From CAZSHG01 sp964459995 (GTDB lineage Bacteria; UBP14; UBA6098): a stretch of 64,000 bases of DNA. Each line of letters starts with the position of its first letter. The first letter of the stretch is position 1. A program made the translations under genes and the position numbers. The notes under the pieces were generated by a model. It worked only from the letters and a program-made list of their open reading frames with translations, was not told where the DNA came from and did not search any database. The stretch covers positions 1 through 64,000 of the forward strand of contig CAYWOR010000013.1 of NCBI GenBank assembly GCA_964459995.1. Reading direction: 5' to 3'. Positions 59,905 to 64,000 of the stretch are shown piece by piece.

Positions 59905-60060
59905 GCAAAAAAGGGGTGTCTGTCTGCAAAACCGGGTTTTCCAACGCAAAAAGGGGTTTGTCGTTTGCAAAATCAACTTTCCGTTTTGTAAATACTACTT
60001 TTCTATTTGTAAAAAACAGGTTTTCCGTTTGCAAAACCTACTTTTGTTTTGCAAAATCAA
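59905..60060. repeat. Seven degenerate 21-bp tandem repeats
   Basis: Units of about 21 bp of the form CGTTTGCAAAA-C-AC-TTTTC recur about seven times. Because 21 is a multiple of 3, the minus-strand frame encodes heptapeptides (TNRKVVF, TKRKVDF, ANDKPLF, ALENPVL, QTDTPFL). That frame has no start signal and no upstream or downstream gene-like sequence, so I call it a repeat and not a gene. Confidence 0.65.
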
Positions 60061-60110
60061 GAATTTCAACGGCTTAAGAGAACAGCCGGAAAAGTGCCCC
60101 GAGCAAGAAA

Positions 60111-60139
60111 AGGCGGCCGATTGGCCGCCTTTTTTTTTT
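60111..60139 (+). terminator. Strong Rho-independent terminator
   Basis: AGGCGGCC (60111-60118) / GGCCGCCT (60123-60130), perfect 8-bp stem, GATT loop, followed by nine T. It is 320 bp after the nearest plus-strand gene and just after the 21-bp repeat array. Confidence 0.85.
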
Positions 60140-60218
60140 ACTCTCCTCTCCCCCTCTACACTCTTATCCCTGAATTCGCAGAAACGCTGGTTGTTGGTTT
60201 TTCGAGTTTCGATAGAGG

Positions 60219-61055
60219 TTATATCGAGAGAAGAACCTTCATTTTGATGTCGATTTTTGGTGGGTTTTGTGAATGGCCGCCGCCCATCTGAGGGGGGCCT
60301 CCGCCCATATTGCCGGATGGCGAACCGCCTCTGTCGCCTTGAGGTCTTCCGCCCTCGCCCTCGCCGCCGCCAAATCCGCCGCTCTGGCCGCCCTGCGGCC
60401 TTTTTCCTTGTGAATCGGCGCCCATTGGACTCTCGAATTTACCGCTTTTAATAGATAGTCCTATCTCTTTTCCCTCCGTCGCGACCGCTTCCAATCCGAA
60501 AAGCCCTTCACCGAGCGGCATTTTTATTTCGATAGCTAAATCATCCCCATTTTTCGCTATCGCGAGATCGAATCCCATCTCACGAGCCTTTTCGATTGCG
60601 AAAATCCGCTCGTGTCCATCGGAATCGATGAGGATTATATCCTCGATTTCAGGGGGTTGAATTCGCATTTTACGTTCTCTGGGGGCAGATGGCTGTCTAT
60701 CGACTTCCCTTCTTTCGGATAGCTCCTTTTTTTCTGCGACTGGGAGCTTTATTCCGATATTCTTTCCCGATGGCGAATCGAAACTAACTGTCAAACCGCC
60801 CATAAACGATGCCATCGCGAAATTGTCCTCTGCGGAACCGAGCATTAGATACAAATAATCACTGTCGTTTTGAAGCCCTAATCTCGCCGAATAATTTGAG
60901 AACCAATACACGCCTGTATCCCACTCGTGGGCATCGCCGTCGATAAGCAGATCGGCAACTTTCGGGGCGCAATGATAAAGTGGCCCGCCGCAACCTGTTA
61001 CAAATAAAGCTATTAGTGTCAAAAACGATAATATTCTCTTCCGCAACTTTTTCAT
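60219..61055 (-). CDS. Lipoprotein with CBM9-like domain and Gly-rich tail
   Basis: A 278-aa exported lipoprotein (lipobox FVTGC). The N-terminal half ('LLIDGDAHEWDTG', 'ARLGLQNDSDYLYLML') looks like a carbohydrate-binding family 9/DOMON-like sugar- or heme-binding beta-sandwich. The last 75 residues are Gly/Pro/Gln-rich and unstructured. CGGAGG precedes the ATG. Ligand unknown. Confidence 0.65.
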   Translation of the reverse strand: MKKLRKRILSFLTLIALFVTGCGGPLYHCAPKVADLLIDGDAHEWDTGVYWFSNYSARLGLQNDSDYLYLMLGSAEDNFAMASFMGGLTVSFDSPSGKNIGIKLPVAEKKELSERREVDRQPSAPRERKMRIQPPEIEDIILIDSDGHERIFAIEKAREMGFDLAIAKNGDDLAIEIKMPLGEGLFGLEAVATEGKEIGLSIKSGKFESPMGADSQGKRPQGGQSGGFGGGEGEGGRPQGDRGGSPSGNMGGGPPQMGGGHSQNPPKIDIKMKVLLSI

Positions 61056-61168
61056 CTTGCCTCCGAAAGTCTTTTTGTTTTAGACCCTATAGAAGCAATT
61101 ACGTTTATTGGAAAAAAATATAAGGGAAAATACTACCGACAGCTTCGGCCAATCCTACCCTAAAACTC

Positions 61169-62596
61169 TCAACCCTCGATTCGCCAAATCGTGCCGTCGG
61201 GGGTGTCCTTGATTATGTAGCCGGCGGTGGCGATGGCGTCGCGGATTGTGTCCGCGCGCGGCCAGTCTTTGTTCGCGCGGGCCTCGGCGCGGAGTTCTAT
61301 CGCGCGTTCGATGGTGATTTCCTCGCCGTCGAGAACAACCGGCCTCGATGAGGTTTCGATTTTCGGCAGAAGGCCGGTTACGGCGTCGAAATCGCGAAGG
61401 AAGGCGAGGATAGGCTCGGCGTCGGCGGATGACAGCCCGCCGGAATCCCGAAGCTTGTTGATTTCGCGAACCAGCTCGAAAACCGCCCCCATAGCGCCGG
61501 AGATGTTGAGATCGTCGTCGAGGGAATCCTCGAAACCCGCGCGGGCTTTTTGCAGAAGTTCCGTAGATGAAGGGTTGATTTCGCCCTTCGGAAGCGCACC
61601 CAGCATGGTCTCGAACTCGCGAAGCCTATCGATGGAGGATTTCGCGCCGTCGAGGCCGTCGAAGGTGAAATTGAGTTGCTGGCGGTAGTGGGTGGAAATC
61701 AGGACATAGCGCACTGCGAGCGGGTCGTAGCCCCTGTCGAGAAGCTGGCGCAGGGTGTAGAAATTCCCGAGTGATTTCGACATCTTTTTGCCCTCGACTA
61801 TCAGATGCGCGCTGTGAAGCCAATATTTCACGAAAGGCTCTCCGCTGGCGGCTTCCGATTGGGCGATTTCGTTCTCGTGGTGGGGGAAAATGTTGTCCTC
61901 GCCGCCGGTGTGGATGTCGAAAGTGGTGCCGAGATATTGTGAGCTCATGGCGGAACACTCGATATGCCATCCGGGACGGCCTTTGCCGAGTTCGGTTTCC
62001 CAGTAAACCTCGCCGTCGCCCTCGTCCCAGGCTTTCCACAGGGCGAAATCTGCGGCCTGATCCTTCTCGTATTCGTCGGAGGAAATTCGCGCGCCGGAGA
62101 TGTTCATATCGATACGCTTGCCGGAAAGTTTGCCGTATTCGGGAAATTTCGCGATGCTGTAGTAAATCGAGCCGTCCGCGCCACGATAGGCATAGCCCTT
62201 GTCCAGAAGGCTTTTGACCAGCGCGACCATGGCGTCGATATGCTCGGTGGCCGAGGGGTAAACCTCCGCACGTTCGATTCCGAGGGTGTCGAGGTCCTCG
62301 AAGAAGGCGGCTTTGAACTTCGCGGTGTAGTCGTCGAGGGAAATCCCCTGAGCGTTGCTTCCGCGGATGGTCTTATCATCGACATCTGTGAGGTTCATAA
62401 CTTGGGTAACGCTGTAACCGCGGTATTTGAGCCATCGGCGAAGGAGGTCTTCAAACATGTATGTCCGGTAATTACCGATATGGGCGTAATCGTAAACTGT
62501 TGGTCCGCAAGTGTATAGACCTACTTTTTTGTCGTCGAGCGGCTTGAATTCGACAATTCGGTTGCCGAGAGTATTTTTAAACCTAATAGCCATCAT
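61169..62596 (-). CDS. cysS: Cysteinyl-tRNA synthetase
   Basis: A 475-aa class I synthetase. 'GLYTCGPTVYDYAHIGNYRTYMF' has the zinc Cys and HIGN signature; 'WHIECSAMS' holds another zinc ligand, 'HHENEIAQSEA' more, and 'KKMSKSLGNF' is the KMSKS loop. AAGGAG lies just before two adjacent ATG codons (62596 and 62593); the second has better spacing. Confidence 0.96.
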   Translation of the reverse strand: MMAIRFKNTLGNRIVEFKPLDDKKVGLYTCGPTVYDYAHIGNYRTYMFEDLLRRWLKYRGYSVTQVMNLTDVDDKTIRGSNAQGISLDDYTAKFKAAFFEDLDTLGIERAEVYPSATEHIDAMVALVKSLLDKGYAYRGADGSIYYSIAKFPEYGKLSGKRIDMNISGARISSDEYEKDQAADFALWKAWDEGDGEVYWETELGKGRPGWHIECSAMSSQYLGTTFDIHTGGEDNIFPHHENEIAQSEAASGEPFVKYWLHSAHLIVEGKKMSKSLGNFYTLRQLLDRGYDPLAVRYVLISTHYRQQLNFTFDGLDGAKSSIDRLREFETMLGALPKGEINPSSTELLQKARAGFEDSLDDDLNISGAMGAVFELVREINKLRDSGGLSSADAEPILAFLRDFDAVTGLLPKIETSSRPVVLDGEEITIERAIELRAEARANKDWPRADTIRDAIATAGYIIKDTPDGTIWRIEG

Positions 62597-62675
62597 AATC
62601 TCCTTAGCGGCGATTTGCTTTTTGCGAATCCCAAATTACCGATTGTCAGGATTTTTTCAAGAGAAAAAGGGGTTC

Positions 62676-62981
62676 TCAGCGGGATGTTTCCTTGCGGGAG
62701 TCGAGTATTATCATGAACACGATTTTCTGGGCGTCGTCTATCGCGTAAAAAAGGCGGAAATCACCTATCCGATAGCGTCTGAGGGGCGGTTCGAAAGCCT
62801 TCAGTTTCGCGATATTTCGTCCGTAAAAGGGATTCTCGCAAAGTTGGGGGTAGGCATGCCCTTTGAGTTTGCGCCCGATTAGCACCCTGTCGTGTTCCGG
62901 AAGGGTTTCGAGGTGTTTGATAAATTCGTCGGTCTCGAATATTCGATAATCAGACAAAGCGCCCTCTTTTCTCTTCGGCAT
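62676..62981 (-). CDS. RelE/ParE-family toxin
   Basis: Up to 101 aa. 'YRIFETDEFIKHLETLP', 'NIAKLKAFEPPLRRYRIGDFRLFYAID' and 'IVFMIILDSRKETSR' show the RelE fold with conserved basic residues. The frame begins at ATG 62981, 32 bp inside the antitoxin gene; TTG 62957 with an 8-bp overlap is a good alternative start. Pairs with the upstream RHH antitoxin. Confidence 0.85.
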   Translation of the reverse strand: MPKRKEGALSDYRIFETDEFIKHLETLPEHDRVLIGRKLKGHAYPQLCENPFYGRNIAKLKAFEPPLRRYRIGDFRLFYAIDDAQKIVFMIILDSRKETSR

Positions 62982-63189
62982 CTTTGATGCCTCGGTTGAG
63001 ACCTTTGCGAAGCTCGCGGTTGCCGATTATCTCCTCCATCTCGAATTCGTCCGCCATGTCCTGTGATTCGATATATTTCAGGACGGCGGTCTCGATAAAA
63101 TTGGACAGTGGGCGGTTTTCCCGTTTGGCGAGCTCGGTAAAACGCTCGTATTCCTCATCGGGGATTCGTAATGTTATCGACTTTGGCAT
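62950..63189 (-). CDS. Ribbon-helix-helix antitoxin (RelB/CopG-like)
   Basis: A 79-aa protein. The N-terminal 'KSITLRIPDEEYERFTELAKRENRPLSNFIETAV' is a ribbon-helix-helix DNA-binding fold; the C-terminal half is acidic and would wrap the toxin. AGGAG precedes the ATG. It should bind the 20-bp repeats directly upstream and repress its own promoter. Confidence 0.85.
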   Translation of the reverse strand: MPKSITLRIPDEEYERFTELAKRENRPLSNFIETAVLKYIESQDMADEFEMEEIIGNRELRKGLNRGIKDAEEKRGRFV

Positions 63190-63190
63190 T

Positions 63191-63250
63191 TTTACACTCC
63201 TGTATTCAATTTTACACTAATAGAATACAATTTACACTAATAGAATACAA
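63191..63250. repeat. Three tandem 20-bp operator repeats
   Basis: TTTACACTAATAGAATACAA is found twice without change (63211-63230, 63231-63250) and once diverged (63191-63210, TTTACACTCCTGTATTCAAT). They lie between the antitoxin start and its promoter, as expected for multiple RHH dimer sites. Confidence 0.8.
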
Positions 63251-63270
63251 ATGCATACATTTGATGTCAA
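63242..63270 (-). promoter_or_regulatory. Promoter of the toxin-antitoxin pair
   Basis: Minus strand: TTGACA (63265-63270), 17-nt spacer, TATTCT (63242-63247). The -10 box lies inside the third 20-bp repeat, so binding would block RNA polymerase. Confidence 0.75.
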
Positions 63271-63271
63271 T

Positions 63272-64000
63272 TTAATTCTTCCCTGCAATGCGGTCGAGAA
63301 ACTCGGGAAGAAATTGCGCGTCGGTTTCCCATGTGAATTTCTCGCGCACCGATTTGAGGCAAGTCTCAGCGCGCTGACGCATTGCGACATCATCCCGCGC
63401 GAGGTCGGCGATTATCTGGGGCACCTTCGGCTCGTCCCCGGGTGCGATAAAGACAGGCCCGTCTGCCTCGGTAATGAGACCCTCATAGGATGGCAACCAT
63501 GTCGCGATTGGCACCGTCCCCTTAGCCATATAATCGAAAACCTTCGTAGAAACGATGCGCGAATAATTCGGTGTCGGTTCGACGAGTGAAAGCCCGAATC
63601 TCGCGCTTTCCATCATCTTGAGCACATCGGCATAAGGCTCGAGTTTGCGGGGAAATTTGAGATAACCCTTACCCATATGGTTTTCGGCGACCTTCATGCA
63701 GGCTTTGCCGTAAACACCGTCGAAACAGGGGCCGATAACCTCCAGCCGCCAACCGTCGAAAAGACCGCCCGGGGCAAAATGTTCGGCCATTCCAAGTATC
63801 TCTATGCCCTTACGCGATTTCATCAGGCCGCCGACATAGATAATAGTATCGGTTTTCGGCGGAATTTCGTCGAGAATATCCTCGCCCCGCGGGAAATTGT
63901 GCAACATCAAAATAGGCGTGCCGGTGTCCTCGAGCCTTTCGATGTTTTCTTTCATGGCAACGATAAGGCCGTCGCATGCCTCGACTCCGTCCCACTCTTT
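63272..64000 (-). CDS. Group 1 (GT4) glycosyltransferase, C-terminal part
   Basis: An open frame that runs off the right edge; 242 residues of the C-terminal part are seen. 'IIYVGGLMKSRKGIEIL', 'LEVIGPCFDGVYGK' and 'FGLSLVEPTPNYSRIVSTKVFDYMAKGTVPIAT' are the nucleotide-sugar binding half of a GT-B enzyme, although the usual E-x7-E motif is modified. The N-terminal acceptor domain is outside the window. Confidence 0.8.
   Translation of the reverse strand, partial: KEWDGVEACDGLIVAMKENIERLEDTGTPILMLHNFPRGEDILDEIPPKTDTIIYVGGLMKSRKGIEILGMAEHFAPGGLFDGWRLEVIGPCFDGVYGKACMKVAENHMGKGYLKFPRKLEPYADVLKMMESARFGLSLVEPTPNYSRIVSTKVFDYMAKGTVPIATWLPSYEGLITEADGPVFIAPGDEPKVPQIIADLARDDVAMRQRAETCLKSVREKFTWETDAQFLPEFLDRIAGKN

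Noticed and set aside
59834..60034. 66-codon minus-strand frame with heptapeptide repeats
   Set aside because: The frame is kept only because the DNA repeat period is 21; it has no start signal and downstream residues look random. Listed as a DNA repeat instead.
59905..60060. Regular repeats considered as CRISPR
   Set aside because: Unit length of 21 bp with no unique spacers and high degeneracy; no cas genes nearby.
63191..63250. Three 20-bp repeats considered as a CRISPR remnant
   Set aside because: They are directly adjacent without spacers and sit over the promoter of a toxin-antitoxin pair, so operator sites explain them better.

Overview
This is about 64 kb of bacterial chromosome with roughly 50% GC. 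It is densely packed, with many start/stop overlaps of 1-14 bp. The gene content suggests a Gram-negative-type, strictly anaerobic or microaerophilic bacterium from a poorly cultivated lineage. I infer the FCB superphylum or its relatives (WOR-3, TA06, Cloacimonadota or Marinimicrobia-like), but no rRNA gene is present to prove it. The clues are: secreted proteins ending in a 'PNPFN...SGIY' Por/FlgD-like sorting tail (3-125, 36771-38018, 58966-59790); many signal-peptidase II lipoproteins; MurJ and PilT; the anaerobe oxygen-defence set (rubrerythrin, desulfoferrodoxin, ferritin, peroxiredoxin); butyrate kinase; and a radical SAM activase homologue. No prophage, IS element, CRISPR array, rRNA or tRNA gene was seen. 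The one stable RNA recognised is tmRNA (44976-45336).

Layout. 0-4 kb: tail of a sorting-domain protein, Mut7-C RNase, endonuclease V, a DUF4097-like surface protein and convergent MurJ. 4-11 kb: a plus-strand run with an Fe-S flavoprotein, Xaa-Pro peptidase, a formylglycine-synthase-fold lipoprotein, aspartate kinase and aspartate-semialdehyde dehydrogenase, dCMP deaminase and lipoproteins. 10.8-15.7 kb: minus-strand radical SAM protein and patatin, then an oxidative-stress operon headed by a Fur/PerR regulator with a palindromic operator over its own promoter. 15.8-24.6 kb: VOC protein, YigZ, an extracytoplasmic thioredoxin-fold lipoprotein beside a thioredoxin reductase, HisS, a PHP phosphatase, rubrerythrin, CoaD and unknowns. 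24.6-30 kb: orphan aconitase-family large subunit, PrsW protease, 1-phosphofructokinase-type kinase and two tandem CNNM/CorC proteins. 30-44.8 kb: large secreted proteins and lipoproteins mixed with housekeeping genes (TrmH-like methyltransferase, RsmI, butyrate kinase). 45-54.8 kb: tmRNA, a RelE-type toxin-antitoxin pair, then a nine-gene minus-strand operon (HIT, plsC, leuC, leuD, accB, pilT, accC, glycosyltransferase-like membrane protein, isocitrate/isopropylmalate dehydrogenase). 54.8-64 kb: CorA, a DUF3047 protein, type I glutamine synthetase, two repeat-rich intergenic regions, CysS, a second toxin-antitoxin pair with tandem operator repeats, and a glycosyltransferase cut by the window edge.

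How parts fit together. The 12.8-15.6 kb operon is a peroxide, superoxide and iron-storage response under a metal-dependent repressor. The nine-gene operon joins fatty-acid initiation (AccB/AccC), phospholipid acylation (PlsC), a branched-chain or 2-oxoacid chain-elongation module (LeuC/LeuD/dehydrogenase) and the twitching motor PilT, which lies unusually between accB and accC.

Two general patterns stand out. First, seven genes have a sigma70-like -10 element only 6-10 nt before the start codon and no Shine-Dalgarno, so they look leaderless, while most other genes have good AGGAG sites. Second, short GC-rich palindromes of the type GGGCGAG-N-CTCGCCC are scattered between genes, and one appears to be inserted in frame in a coding sequence at the left edge.
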